Shown here one piece after another: positions 1 to 8,940 of a stretch of 64,000 nucleotides of DNA. The notes below the pieces were generated by a model. That model made no database searches. It had not been told where the DNA came from and was given only the letters and a program-made list of their open reading frames with translations. The translations under genes were made by a program, and so were the position numbers. The stretch is taken from positions 1-64,000 of the forward strand of contig JARLHR010000210.1 of NCBI GenBank assembly GCA_031292145.1, written 5' to 3'. Source of the DNA: Clostridium sp. Its GTDB lineage: Bacteria > Bacillota > Clostridia > Clostridiales > Clostridiaceae. Position 1 is the stretch's first letter, and the number at the start of each line of letters is the position of its first letter.

Positions 1-1032
1 ATGTAGTACTTCCTTTGTACCTGGAATATCAGTAGGATTACTTATACTTGCACATTCAAGCATAGTGAAGTTTCCTTTCCTATTGCCGTATGCAGTATTG
101 TTAGTCCAAGTTGCCGATTGCCCTGGTTGATGATTAGCGTAAAATCCATGTGCTCCGTTATTCACAGAAAGACAATTCTTAACCGTATGAACTGGAGGTA
201 CAAAATCTATTGCTTTTTTCCCCCATCCACCAATTTTAAATCCGTTAGAATCTCCTCCTGCATTCATATTAAATGCCCAACATGAATCAAAAGTATTAGC
301 TCCTTTCGAATTAATGCAATCATATCCATCATCACTATTGTTCCATGAACGGCACTCTTTAAATGTAACACCATCTCCATGAGCTCCAAAGCCATCTATA
401 TTTCCAATTGATGGTCCAACTCCGATATTATTGTAAGAATCACATCTAATGCATGTTCCTGTTGAATGACCTGTGAAATAAAAACCAATTGCTTGATTAT
501 CTGAACATGTGACTTGGTTAAATGCGGCATTTCCTTCAATTCTAAAACACTCAGATTGTTTTTGAGTTCCTACTGGAACTCCTGTTACTTTTATGGATTG
601 AAAAGTTACATTTTTCACATCAGGTTTTATATAAAATGCTGCCACACGTTTAGCAGTTGTCATACTCGAAAAATCAAATACTGGAACTTCTTTAGAAGAA
701 TAAGCCTCATAAGTAATTCCACTTTTAGTAATTTCATTTATATAATTATAATTTGCATCTGAATCAGCAATCGTAAAATTCTTATATGTGCCACCACGTA
801 TATAAACAGTATCTCCATTAGAAGCTGCTTCTTGTGCTTTGGCGATGCTTGCAAATGGTTTCTCAAGAGTTCCAGGATTATTATCGCTTCCATCAGCTGC
901 TACATAATAACTTTTTGTATTACCAGTTGATGATTGATATTCCGATGCTGATGATGATGCACAAGCTACCATTTCTGTACTCAATAAAATAGTCATTACA
1001 TATACACTAAATTTTTTTAATAAGTTTTTCAT
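1..1032 (-). CDS. PL9-type pectate lyase, secreted; 3' end outside the window
   Basis: The first 344 residues are seen; the gene runs off the left edge. Residues 1-24 form a signal peptide ending in MVAC, which could be a lipobox. The rest looks like a right-handed parallel beta-helix with an N-terminal DGSDNNPGTLEKPF segment found in many extracellular beta-helix proteins. The HGDG (D220) and SDDGYD (D234, D235, D238) motifs match the calcium-binding aspartates of family PL9, and NGFKIGG (K266) matches its catalytic lysine. The enzyme would cleave polygalacturonate by beta-elimination outside the cell. AGGGAGG lies upstream of the ATG. Family is recognised from memory of PL9 motifs, so the class is fairly sure and the exact specificity is not. 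Confidence 0.8.
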   Translation of the reverse strand, partial: MKNLLKKFSVYVMTILLSTEMVACASSSASEYQSSTGNTKSYYVAADGSDNNPGTLEKPFASIAKAQEAASNGDTVYIRGGTYKNFTIADSDANYNYINEITKSGITYEAYSSKEVPVFDFSSMTTAKRVAAFYIKPDVKNVTFQSIKVTGVPVGTQKQSECFRIEGNAAFNQVTCSDNQAIGFYFTGHSTGTCIRCDSYNNIGVGPSIGNIDGFGAHGDGVTFKECRSWNNSDDGYDCINSKGANTFDSCWAFNMNAGGDSNGFKIGGWGKKAIDFVPPVHTVKNCLSVNNGAHGFYANHQPGQSATWTNNTAYGNRKGNFTMLECASISNPTDIPGTKEVLH

Positions 1033-1126
1033 AAAATCCTCCCTAATGATTTTGGATATATATTACCAATTATTTTACATTTATAAACATATCCAAATTT
1101 GATTCTTCTGTTTGAATTATACATAT

Positions 1127-1330
1127 TAGGCACATGAAAATAAATAACAAGTCCATCTGCCAGAAAAGTTCCGTATTGCAGCATAGCCGCTCTTTTCTAA
1201 TGTGCCTATTTTCCATCATCCTTCGTCGGCATAATATCCTAATAGGCCCGCTATGAGGCTATTCTACCTCCTTGCCTGATGAAAAATATTCATGTCAGAT
1301 TGGACTTGTTATTTTCTTTCATGTGCCTTA
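1127..1330 (-). repeat. Family B palindromic element (copy B1)
   Basis: Terminal inverted repeats begin TTAGGCACATGAAAATAAAT and end with its near complement finishing in ATGTGCCTTA. The interior, read on the minus strand, holds the shared family B motif CCTCATAGCGGGCCTATTAGG and a CATCA/TGATG stem. It fills the spacer between the pectate lyase start and the IS element. No ORF of note is inside. Confidence 0.8.
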
Positions 1331-1430
1331 ATCCAAATACTTTTCCATCATATTGTAAATTCATTTTGTGAAATTTGTGTGAACTCTATTACAGTTTTAA
1401 TTTACCTGTGCTTGCGAAGTTTCCTAGACA

Positions 1431-1452
1431 TAAAAAAATCCCCTAGCGGGGA
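1431..1452 (-). terminator. Intrinsic terminator at the IS end
   Basis: The hairpin TCCCC-TAGC-GGGGA (1439-1452) is followed on the minus strand by seven U residues. It sits just after the zinc-ribbon gene and may also be the origin-end hairpin of the IS. Confidence 0.75.
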
Positions 1453-1470
1453 CTATGAGTTTTGTGAATT

Positions 1471-1746
1471 TTAAAACGGAGAAGGTTCATCTTCATCAAT
1501 CCAATATGAACCTTCTTCAGTTTTCTTTTCTCCTGAATAATAAAAATCTGCATTACAATTAGGGCACTCCATTACTGGCATTCCCTTCCTTTTACATTCT
1601 TGTTCTGAATTGTACTCTCCATCACAATATTCATCCATATCAGCAAACTCATCTACAATGTCCGCGGGAGCGAATTCACTGTAATTACATTTATAACAAT
1701 GATATTTGTAAAACTCTTCTATGTACTTTATCTCTTTGGGGTTCAT
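1471..1746 (-). CDS. Zinc-ribbon accessory protein of the IS element
   Basis: This is a 91-residue acidic protein with two CxxC pairs, CYKC near residue 15 and CPNC near residue 63, so it probably binds one zinc. Its start overlaps the end of the transposase gene by 56 bases in another frame. ATG at 1746 is chosen over the upstream start at 1767 because AGAAAGGA lies 8 bases before it. The last 20 or so residues are repeated almost exactly in the relic at 2994-3115, showing that the gene travels with the IS. Its function is unknown; a nucleic-acid-binding helper or transposition regulator is only a guess. Confidence 0.6.
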   Translation of the reverse strand: MNPKEIKYIEEFYKYHCYKCNYSEFAPADIVDEFADMDEYCDGEYNSEQECKRKGMPVMECPNCNADFYYSGEKKTEEGSYWIDEDEPSPF

Positions 1747-2947
1747 ATAATATATCCTTTCTGTCACTTGTTTCCCTTATATCATATATCACTCCATAAT
1801 CTTTATGCCATATTTTCCATAAAAATTTTTCAGCTCCACATTTGTCGCATAATAATGGATTTCTTTCAAAACTATCTATTATTCTTTGTTTCCATGATTT
1901 CTTAATTTCATTTTGTTTATTTTTTTCTTTTAATAATTCATCAATATTTCTTTGTTTAACAAAATTATAAAGATGAACAATATTTTTTGCTAGTTTATTA
2001 TTTATTCTTGAATAAACACCATATCTCCGTACCATCCTAAATCCTTTAGGTGCTATATGTTGTGTTATTTTTCCTATAAACTCCAAAGCGTCACACTCAA
2101 TAACTTTTTTAAGACCATCATTATGGTCTTCATACCAGAATGTCACTCTATTATTTTCATATTTTAGAATCCTATACTCTGCTATCGCAGCTCGAGCAAG
2201 GTATCTGCCTATATATTTTACAGCTTGTCTTGTGTCATCTAATTTTCTCTTAGCATTTACGTAAAAACCTTTGGGGTATTTTTTGTACAGATAACTTATT
2301 AATTGTCTTGTCTTATAAGAATTGAAATGCTTTTTTATTATTTCTAACAAAACTTTTTGCCATGATTTATTTAAATATGGATATGGAATATACTCAACTT
2401 GCTTCCACCACTTTGTTTCTTTATCAACTGCACCTTCAGTTACTAACGCATGTACATGTGGATTCCATTTTAAATCTCCACCAAAAGTATGAATTACTGC
2501 AATCACTCCAACTTCATAATTAGAGCCTTTCTTTTTATTGTACCAATACTTAATTACCTCATTTACTCCATCTTGTAATTCCTTTAATAATTCTCTCTTC
2601 GAATAAAAATAATTTCGTAGTTCCTTCGGTAGTGTAAATACACTGTGTCGATGTACCACTCTTAGCATGTTTTGTCTTTGTTTTTCAGCCCATTTCATTG
2701 TATATAATCTACCACATCTATTACAAAATTTGCTTTTACATGTAAATGGAATTTTTGTGCTCTCTCCACATGTTTCACACTTATATTCTGCAAATCCATA
2801 CTTAATATCACTACACTTTAAAGCCTTACTTACGGCTTCATCAATATGCTTTCGCATATCTTTCGGTACTTTATTCCAATATTTATTTTTGAAATCATTA
2901 TAGTTATCATTTAATATATCTTTTACTGCTATTTTCTCTTTCATCAT
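1691..2947 (-). CDS. IS91-family (Y2/HUH) transposase
   Basis: The 418-residue protein has an N-terminal zinc-binding domain with C57, C60, C70, C75 and C78 (CETC..CKSKFCNRC). An HUH motif follows (PHVH, H164 and H166), and KYIGRYLAR supplies the candidate tyrosines Y245 and Y249. This is the layout of IS91/IS801/IS1294 rolling-circle transposases. A second CDKC pair lies near residue 367. The frame is intact, so the enzyme may be active. The start codons (ATGATG) have no clear ribosome site, suggesting weak expression. The C-terminus overlaps the accessory zinc-ribbon gene. Confidence 0.85.
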   Translation of the reverse strand: MMKEKIAVKDILNDNYNDFKNKYWNKVPKDMRKHIDEAVSKALKCSDIKYGFAEYKCETCGESTKIPFTCKSKFCNRCGRLYTMKWAEKQRQNMLRVVHRHSVFTLPKELRNYFYSKRELLKELQDGVNEVIKYWYNKKKGSNYEVGVIAVIHTFGGDLKWNPHVHALVTEGAVDKETKWWKQVEYIPYPYLNKSWQKVLLEIIKKHFNSYKTRQLISYLYKKYPKGFYVNAKRKLDDTRQAVKYIGRYLARAAIAEYRILKYENNRVTFWYEDHNDGLKKVIECDALEFIGKITQHIAPKGFRMVRRYGVYSRINNKLAKNIVHLYNFVKQRNIDELLKEKNKQNEIKKSWKQRIIDSFERNPLLCDKCGAEKFLWKIWHKDYGVIYDIRETSDRKDILYEPQRDKVHRRVLQISLL

Positions 2948-2993
2948 AATATCTATATTTTATTAGTTATCCACAGATTGTCCAATAATATAA

Positions 2994-3115
2994 TTTCCTA
3001 AAGAATAAAAAAATCCCCTATCGGGGACTATGAGTTTTACGAATTTTAAAATTGAAAAGGCTCATCTTCATCAATCCAATATGAGCCTTCTTCTGTTTTC
3101 TTTTCTCCTGAATAA
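2994..3115 (-). pseudogene. Relic of the IS end with tail of the zinc-ribbon gene
   Basis: About 120 bases closely match 1421-1540, including the terminator hairpin and the codons for the last 20 or so residues of the zinc-ribbon protein (ending DEDEPFQF instead of DEDEPSPF). The match stops two bases before the pflA stop codon. The relic is in the same orientation as the intact IS, so the intact copy lies directly beside the end of an older one. Confidence 0.85.
3005..3027 (-). terminator. IS-derived terminator now serving pflA
   Basis: TCCCC-TATC-GGGGA is followed on the minus strand by a U run. It lies about 90 bases after the pflA stop codon inside the IS relic and is the first terminator-like hairpin downstream of pflBA. 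Confidence 0.65.
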
Positions 3116-3117
3116 TT

Positions 3118-3834
3118 TCAGTTGTTGAATATTTCCTTCTGATATTTTTTAATTAAATCTTTATCCATTGGCTTTACATTTTCAAGTTGGTATTTAATCC
3201 CTAAAGTTCCATATTTATTCACTCCTAATAAATGATATGGCAATAACTCTACTTTTTGAACATTAGGTATTTTATCAATATACTTTTTTAGTTCTTCAAG
3301 ATGTTCAACACCATCTGTTAATCCAGGCACTACAACATGTCTTATCCACATTTTAGTATCATTTCGCTTCATTGCTTCTAAAAAATTCAATGATTCATCA
3401 ATCTCCATTAAAGTAACATTTTTATATCCTTCCGGAGTAAAATGCTTTATATCAAATAATACTAAATCTGTATATTTTAATATTTCATCATAATCACCAA
3501 AACCATATCCTGAAGTATCTATACATGTATTTATTCCTTTACTTTTGCATAATTTAAGTGTTTCCAATAAGAATTCAGGTTGTCTTAAAGGCTCTCCGCC
3601 TGAAAATGTAACGCCTCCACCACTACTTGCAAAGTAAGATTTGAATCTTTCTATTTTTTTCACTAAATCTTCCGGAGTATATTCTTCTCCTCCATCACTA
3701 GTCCAAGTATCTGGATTGTGGCAGAACTTACATCGTAATCCACAACCTTGCATAAAAATCACGGTTCTAATTCCTGGCCCATCAACAAGTCCCATTGTTT
3801 CTATAGAATGAATCTTTCCCTTCACTACTTCCAT
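3118..3834 (-). CDS. pflA: Pyruvate formate-lyase activating enzyme
   Basis: This radical-SAM enzyme installs the glycyl radical on PflB, working in the cytoplasm under anaerobic conditions. CGLRCKFC gives the CxxxCxxC cluster ligands (C31, C35, C38 from the chosen start), preceded by the family N-terminal motif SIETMGLVDGPGIRT and followed by SGGEP. ATG at 3834 is chosen, with AGAAAGG just upstream, giving 238 residues, close to the usual length. An in-frame start at 3882 would add 16 residues without a good ribosome site, and a GTG a few codons later is also possible. It lies downstream of pflB, separated by palindrome A1. The coding end abuts an IS relic. Confidence 0.93.
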   Translation of the reverse strand: MEVVKGKIHSIETMGLVDGPGIRTVIFMQGCGLRCKFCHNPDTWTSDGGEEYTPEDLVKKIERFKSYFASSGGGVTFSGGEPLRQPEFLLETLKLCKSKGINTCIDTSGYGFGDYDEILKYTDLVLFDIKHFTPEGYKNVTLMEIDESLNFLEAMKRNDTKMWIRHVVVPGLTDGVEHLEELKKYIDKIPNVQKVELLPYHLLGVNKYGTLGIKYQLENVKPMDKDLIKKYQKEIFNN

Positions 3835-3907
3835 CACCCTTTCTATAAAAAATGGAGAGGAATATTCCTTTCTCCATTTCACTTGCTAAATCTTAAGCGG
3901 ACATCTT

Positions 3908-4102
3908 CACTAGAAATAATAAATATTTTTATGTAGAAAGCATTTGAAAATGAGCTGTTTAAGGTTCTTAGTTGCAAGTTGTTCCAATTTAGCTTGTCAC
4001 GCTGAAAGCGGGAGCATGCTGAATTGGGTGCAACTTACAACTTAGAACCTTCAGCGACATTTTCATAGTCTTTCGTAATAAAAATATTTATTATTTCGGT
4101 AA
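3908..4102 (+). repeat. Family A palindrome (copy A1) between pflB and pflA
   Basis: A nearly continuous palindrome runs from AGAAATAATAAATATTTTTA to its complement ending in TTATTTC. The core reads GTTGTTCC, then GC-TTGTCA, an apical CGCTGAAAGCG hairpin, GGAGCAT-GC, and GGGTGCAAC. It belongs to the same arm subfamily as the copy at 20850-21047. The outer right flank has the family ATAAGTC motif. In the pfl transcript it would form one long hairpin. Confidence 0.85.
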
Positions 4103-4136
4103 GTCACCATATAAGTCTAGTTTCCACGTTGTTTAT

Positions 4137-6365
4137 CTAAATACTTTCATGGAATGTTCTGCTTATAACTTCTAGCTGTTGCTCTTTTGATAATCTGCTG
4201 AAGTTAACTGCATATCCTGAGACTCTTATTGTTAATGTTGGATATTCATCTGGATTTTCCATAGCATTAATCAAGGTTTCTCTGCTAAGAACATTAACAT
4301 TTAAGTGATGAGCACCTTGGACGAAATATCCATCTAAAATTGAAACTAAGTTATTAACTTTTTGGTGTTCATCTTTTCCAAGGGCATCTGGAACTATTGA
4401 GAATGTATTCGAAACTCCATCTTGGCAGATTTCATTATATGGTATTTTAGCTACTGAATTCAGTGATGCTAATGCTCCATTTGCATCTCTTCCATGCATT
4501 GGATTGGCTCCTGGTGCTAATGGTTCGCCTTTCTTTCTTCCATCTGGAGTTGTTCCAGTCTTCTTACCATACATAACATTTGATGTAATTGTAAGTGCTG
4601 ATAATGTATGTTTAGCATTTCTGTACAATGGATGCTTTTTAAGTTCATTTGAGAATTTAGTAACTAGTTCTACACCTAAATCATCCGCTCTGTCATCATC
4701 ATTTCCGTATTTAGGGAATTCTCCTTCTATTTCAAAATCTACAGCTATTCCATCTTCATTTCTTATTGGTTTTATTTTTGCATATTTGACTGCTGATAAT
4801 GAATCTATTGCAACTGATAGCCCTGCTATACCAAAGGCCATTAATCTTTCTACTGCAGTATCATGAAGTGCCATTTGTCCTGCTTCATAAGCATATTTAT
4901 CATGCATAAAATGAATTACATTCATAGTATCTACATATATTTTAGCCACATATTCTAAAACTTTAAAATAATTTGCCTTTACTTTATTAAAGTCAAGAAT
5001 TTCATCATTTAATTTTTCTATCCCAGGAACTACTTCAATTCCTTTTAGTTCATCCACTCCACCATTAATAGCGTATAAAAGTGACTTAGCTATATTGCAT
5101 CTAGCTCCAAAAAACTGCATTTGTTTCCCAACTTTCATTGCTGATACACAACAAGCTATAGCATAATCATCTCCATATACAGATCTCATAACTTCATCAT
5201 TTTCATATTGAATAGAATCTGTCTTTATTGAAATTTCTGCACAATACTTTTTAAAGTGTTCTGGTAATTTATCTGACCATAAAACTGTTAAATTAGGTTC
5301 TGCAGATGTTCCAAGATTGATTAATGTATGTAAGTATCTGAAAGAGTTTTTTGTAACAAGTGGTTTGCCGTTAATGCCCATACCACCAATCGATTCTGTT
5401 ACCCATGTTGGATCTCCACCAAATAATTCATTATACTCTGGAGTTCTTAAATGCCTAACTAATCTTAATTTTATAATTAGTTGGTCCACTATTTCTTGAG
5501 CCTCTTTTTCATTGATTAATCCATCCACCAAGTCTCTCTCAATATATATATCTAAAAATGTTGAAGTTCTGCCAAATGAAGTTGCCGCTCCATTATTTTC
5601 TTTTATTCCTGCTAAATATCCAAAATATAAATGTTGCGCTGCTTCTTTTGCATTTGCTGCTGGCTTTGATATATCAATTCCATATTTAGATGCCATTGAT
5701 TTAATTTCACCTAGAGCTCTAATTTGCATAGATACTTCTTCTCTTTTTCTTACTAATTCATCAAGCATGTCACCATTTAGATTATCTAAATCTTTTTTCT
5801 TTTCTCCTATAAGATAATCTATACCATAAAGTGGAACTCTTCTATAATCACCTATTATTCTTCCTCTACCATAAGCATCTGGAAGACCAGTTAAAAGCCC
5901 TGCACTTCTTGCTGCTCTTATTTCTTTTGTATATGCATCAAATACACCTTCATTATGAGTTTTTCTATATTTTGAAAAATAACTTTCAATATTTGAATCT
6001 ATCTCATAACCATACTCTTTTAAGGAACTTTGAACCATTCTCATTCCACCAAATGGATTCACAATTCTCTTAAGTGGTGCATCTGTTTGAAGTCCAACTA
6101 TAACTTCATTATCTTTATCTATATATCCAGCTTCATAATTATCTATTCCAGATACCCTATCTGTTGCAACATCAATTATTCCTTTTTTAACTTCTTCAAC
6201 TATTAAGGCATATGCTTTTTCCCATACCTTACTTGTCTTTTCTGTTTTTCCTTCTAAGAAACTTCCATCACCTTCATATAACTTATAATTCTTTTGTATG
6301 AAATTTCTTACATCTATGCCTTCTTGCCAAGTTCCATCTTTAAAACCTTCCCATTGTTTAAACAT
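4137..6365 (-). CDS. pflB: Formate C-acetyltransferase (pyruvate formate-lyase)
   Basis: The enzyme converts pyruvate and CoA to acetyl-CoA and formate. The 742-residue length is normal for clostridial PFL. The catalytic pair C405-C406 is in [10 protein letters not shown], and the glycyl-radical site is G717 in RVSGYAVNF near the C-terminus. The start has AGGAGGG seven bases upstream. A promoter (TTGACT, 17 bases, TACAAT) lies 67-95 bases upstream. pflA follows on the same strand after about 300 bases holding palindrome A1. Confidence 0.97.
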   Translation of the reverse strand: MFKQWEGFKDGTWQEGIDVRNFIQKNYKLYEGDGSFLEGKTEKTSKVWEKAYALIVEEVKKGIIDVATDRVSGIDNYEAGYIDKDNEVIVGLQTDAPLKRIVNPFGGMRMVQSSLKEYGYEIDSNIESYFSKYRKTHNEGVFDAYTKEIRAARSAGLLTGLPDAYGRGRIIGDYRRVPLYGIDYLIGEKKKDLDNLNGDMLDELVRKREEVSMQIRALGEIKSMASKYGIDISKPAANAKEAAQHLYFGYLAGIKENNGAATSFGRTSTFLDIYIERDLVDGLINEKEAQEIVDQLIIKLRLVRHLRTPEYNELFGGDPTWVTESIGGMGINGKPLVTKNSFRYLHTLINLGTSAEPNLTVLWSDKLPEHFKKYCAEISIKTDSIQYENDEVMRSVYGDDYAIACCVSAMKVGKQMQFFGARCNIAKSLLYAINGGVDELKGIEVVPGIEKLNDEILDFNKVKANYFKVLEYVAKIYVDTMNVIHFMHDKYAYEAGQMALHDTAVERLMAFGIAGLSVAIDSLSAVKYAKIKPIRNEDGIAVDFEIEGEFPKYGNDDDRADDLGVELVTKFSNELKKHPLYRNAKHTLSALTITSNVMYGKKTGTTPDGRKKGEPLAPGANPMHGRDANGALASLNSVAKIPYNEICQDGVSNTFSIVPDALGKDEHQKVNNLVSILDGYFVQGAHHLNVNVLSRETLINAMENPDEYPTLTIRVSGYAVNFSRLSKEQQLEVISRTFHESI

Positions 6366-6431
6366 ATGTTACCCTCCTTTGTATTTTATGATTAAAATTA
6401 TTATTATTTTAATCATTTAATTCATACCTTT

Positions 6432-6460
6432 ATTGTATACTTTAAATCGCAATAAGTCAA
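6432..6460 (-). promoter_or_regulatory. Likely sigma-A promoter of pflB
   Basis: On the minus strand TTGACT (6460-6455) and TACAAT (6437-6432) are separated by 17 bases. Transcription would start near 6424, giving a leader of about 60 bases. Confidence 0.65.
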
Positions 6461-6465
6461 TGATA

Positions 6466-6930
6466 ACTCGTATCAATTAACATCAACTTTCACTTAATAG
6501 TATTTTTTTCTAATTGTGAGTTTCATTTCAAAATAATTTTCAAGAGTACACACAATATATAGTATATACATTATAAAACATATTACAATATATTGTTTTG
6601 TAGTTTTATTTACTTCTTTGTAATACATTGTTATATAATCATTATTTATATAATTAGTCTAAATAACTTTATTTTTGAATACTACTAATATTAGAAATCA
6701 GTAAAATTTTATTTGTAATCCTTATCACTTACCCTTTATAATATTATTTGTATGTAAATTTTATTTTATAATTTTATTTTCATAAATATTACTTTTTTTA
6801 TTAACATTAGCTTTTACAATATAGATTTGACTTTGTCAATCAATTTATCGTCATTTAACAAAACTTTAACTTTTTTAAAAAGAAATTGCCATAAAATGAT
6901 GGTATAATTTTCTTACAATTATTTTTTACT
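6466..6930. other. AT-rich intergenic region without recognised features
   Basis: This stretch between the divergent pflB promoter and element B2 is extremely AT-rich. No ORF, hairpin terminator or known riboswitch motif was found in it. Confidence 0.5.
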
Positions 6931-7210
6931 AGGCATATTCAAAAAATAATAAGTCCATGATGCAATGAGATGTTCTTATATGCAGAAAAGTTCCGTATTG
7001 CAGCATAGCTGCTCTTTCTTAATGTGTATATTTCCCATCAGACAAGGAAGCATTTTGCCTCATAGTGGGCCTATTAGGTTAAAATGCTGATGAGCAGAGA
7101 ACCAAAATCTATGATTTTGTGTGAATCGCTTACTCAGCGAGCATATGCGAGTCGAGCTTCCTTTATGATGGGAAATAGACTAGCATGCTGACTTATTATT
7201 TTTTGAATAT
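6931..7210 (+). repeat. Family B element, long form (copy B2)
   Basis: Terminal inverted repeats are AGGCATATTCAAAAAATAAT and its complement ending TTTTTTGAATAT. The interior folds into nested stems: TTTCCCATCA with TGATGGGAAA, AAGGAAGC with GCTTCCTT, and GCATTTT with AAAATGC, plus GCGAGCATATGCGAG. A very similar long copy is at 39991-40264. It ends 28 bases before the start codon of the gene at 7239, so it is probably in that gene's leader. Confidence 0.85.
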
Positions 7211-7238
7211 ATCGTAACTTGAAGGGGAGAAAAAGTTC

Positions 7239-8621
7239 ATGCAAAGGAATGCAAAGCTACTTACATTTTCGGTTTTAGCACTAATTTTATCTATTACTTT
7301 ATTTTATAATATTCTTTCTCATTTTAATTTTTTCAGAAAAAATTTAACTATTATTAACAAAACATTATATTCTGATTTACTTCCTAATAATGACTTCAAA
7401 AGTACATACACTCCAAAAATTAAATTTTCAGATAGACCAATAACAAAAATTGATGGTGTAAGTTTAAGTATTTTAAGCGAAAATAATATTACTAATCCAC
7501 CAATTTTACTTAAAGCCCAGCGGTATTATATCCCCCTTAGCTTTATTTGTAATAAACTGAATTATACGTTAGATAACTCTAATGGGTCTATTCTAATTTG
7601 TAATTCTGATAATAATATTCAATTAACTGAAAATTCTTATGAAAAAAATTCTGAGAAAGGTTCTCTTCGCGGAAATTTAATAAATAGTAATGGCACTTAC
7701 TATATTTCAATATCAGATATAGAAGAATTATTTAACTTAATTGCAGTATTTGATTTTCAAAATAAAAAAATAAGCCTTCTTCCTAATGACCTTAAACAGC
7801 CTGAAAATTCTTCAGTGTTATATAGTGATAAAATCGCTTTACTTAGATTCGAAGATTTTGGTTGTGGTTATTCAAATGTTGTAGATAAGAATCAAACAAA
7901 GGTAAAGCTTATGTCTAATTTACTTTATTCAAACGGCATTAAATTTCATGTTGCATGGATGCCTAGATTTGTTGTGCCTACAGCCAATTTCGATAATGAT
8001 TTATTAACTAATGATACTATAATAAATGTAGGTTTCGTAAATTTATTAGATTACATGATAAACAAAGGTGGAGAAATCGGTCTGCATGGATATACACACC
8101 AATCTGGTAACGATTCAAGCGGAGTTGGAGAAGAACTGTCTAAGAATGTAAATAGCTCAGTTGCTGAAACTAGAGCCGTAATTGAAAAAGGAATAGATAC
8201 AGCTAGTGCTTTAAACATTCCAATTTCATTTTATGAAAGCCCTCATTACAGAGATACTGAAATGCAAAAGAAAATTATCAGTGAATATTATCAATTTGTA
8301 TATGAACCATACGATAATTCAAAGAAGAACATTTACAAACCTAATGACTATAATTTGTTTGTTCCAACACCATTAGGTTATGTATCAGATCCAGTAAAGG
8401 ATACAGATGCTTTAATCGATAAACTTAATCAAAACAACCCTGATGTACTCAGCAGCTTTTTCTATCATCCATCTATAGAAATAGATTATATAAATTTTAA
8501 TACAAATGGCGACAAGTTGAATGTAAATTATGATGAAAATTCACCATTACAAAAGATAGTTAAAGCTCTTAAAGATGACCAATACACAACTGTTCACATT
8601 GATGAACTTGTAGATAAGTAA
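7239..8621 (+). CDS. DUF2334 polysaccharide-deacetylase-like membrane-anchored protein
   Basis: The 460-residue protein has one N-terminal hydrophobic segment (about residues 8-27) that is a signal anchor or signal peptide. Residues 60-190 resemble a copper-amine-oxidase N-terminal-like domain, a fold common in clostridial wall proteins. The C-terminal half has DUF2334 motifs: LRFEDFG, then FHVAWMPR, GGEIGLHGYTHQ, and FYESPHYRD. These are deacetylase-fold metal and active-site motifs, so it may act on a surface or extracellular polysaccharide. The ribosome site GGGGAG is 12 bases before ATG. Element B2 lies just upstream and palindrome A2 just downstream. Confidence 0.8.
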   Translation: MQRNAKLLTFSVLALILSITLFYNILSHFNFFRKNLTIINKTLYSDLLPNNDFKSTYTPKIKFSDRPITKIDGVSLSILSENNITNPPILLKAQRYYIPLSFICNKLNYTLDNSNGSILICNSDNNIQLTENSYEKNSEKGSLRGNLINSNGTYYISISDIEELFNLIAVFDFQNKKISLLPNDLKQPENSSVLYSDKIALLRFEDFGCGYSNVVDKNQTKVKLMSNLLYSNGIKFHVAWMPRFVVPTANFDNDLLTNDTIINVGFVNLLDYMINKGGEIGLHGYTHQSGNDSSGVGEELSKNVNSSVAETRAVIEKGIDTASALNIPISFYESPHYRDTEMQKKIISEYYQFVYEPYDNSKKNIYKPNDYNLFVPTPLGYVSDPVKDTDALIDKLNQNNPDVLSSFFYHPSIEIDYINFNTNGDKLNVNYDENSPLQKIVKALKDDQYTTVHIDELVDK

Positions 8622-8636
8622 AACTTAGGTGTATAC

Positions 8637-8834
8637 CTACCGAAATAAGTAACATATTGTGTTCCGGTTTCTAGGAATTTTGACGGATGATTCTATGACT
8701 AGAAGTTGCACCAAAATGCTTGCCTCAACGACGAGCGTTGAACAAGCATTTTGGAACAACTTCTAGTTAAGAATCATTACCATCAAAATTCCAATGAAAC
8801 ACTCCTCACAATATGTTACTTATTTCTAATGTAG
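8637..8834 (-). repeat. Family A palindrome (copy A2)
   Basis: The palindrome spans CTACCGAAATAAGTAACATA to TATGTTACTTATTTCTAATG plus GTAG. Read on the minus strand the core is GTTGTTCC, GC-TTGT, apical CAACGCTCGTCGTTG, GGCAA-GC and GGTGCAAC. It shares its arm sequence with copies A3 and A8. It separates the convergent deacetylase and receiver genes and may act as a two-way terminator. Confidence 0.85.
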
Positions 8835-8940
8835 GAATACATCTAAATCAATATATTTGTATATTATTCTAGTCATAAGTCTGATATATACTTACTTTGC
8901 GTATTTATCCTTTTAAAAGTTTATCTTAGAAATAACTTAT

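Larger units (their letters stand above)
1421..2993 (-). mobile_element. IS91-like (HUH, rolling-circle type) insertion sequence
   Basis: The element carries a Y2-type transposase gene and a small zinc-ribbon gene downstream of it. The downstream end is fixed by a second copy of the same sequence at 2994-3115, which shares the TTTCCTA..ATAAAAAAATCCCC terminus. The upstream end lies between 2948 and 2993 and cannot be placed exactly. No terminal inverted repeats or target duplication were seen, as expected of this class. Confidence 0.7.

Noticed and set aside
1292-1474. 60-codon plus-strand ORF between B1 and the IS
   Set aside because: It runs from the end of element B1 into the IS terminator; no ribosome site, composition like noncoding DNA.
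3118-3882. Longer start for pflA at 3882
   Set aside because: The extra 16 residues are not typical of the family and the upstream start lacks a ribosome site.
6931-7210. Possible riboswitch (c-di-GMP, T-box or similar) upstream of the DUF2334 gene
   Set aside because: No consensus of a known class was found, and the sequence is a copy of family B present elsewhere.
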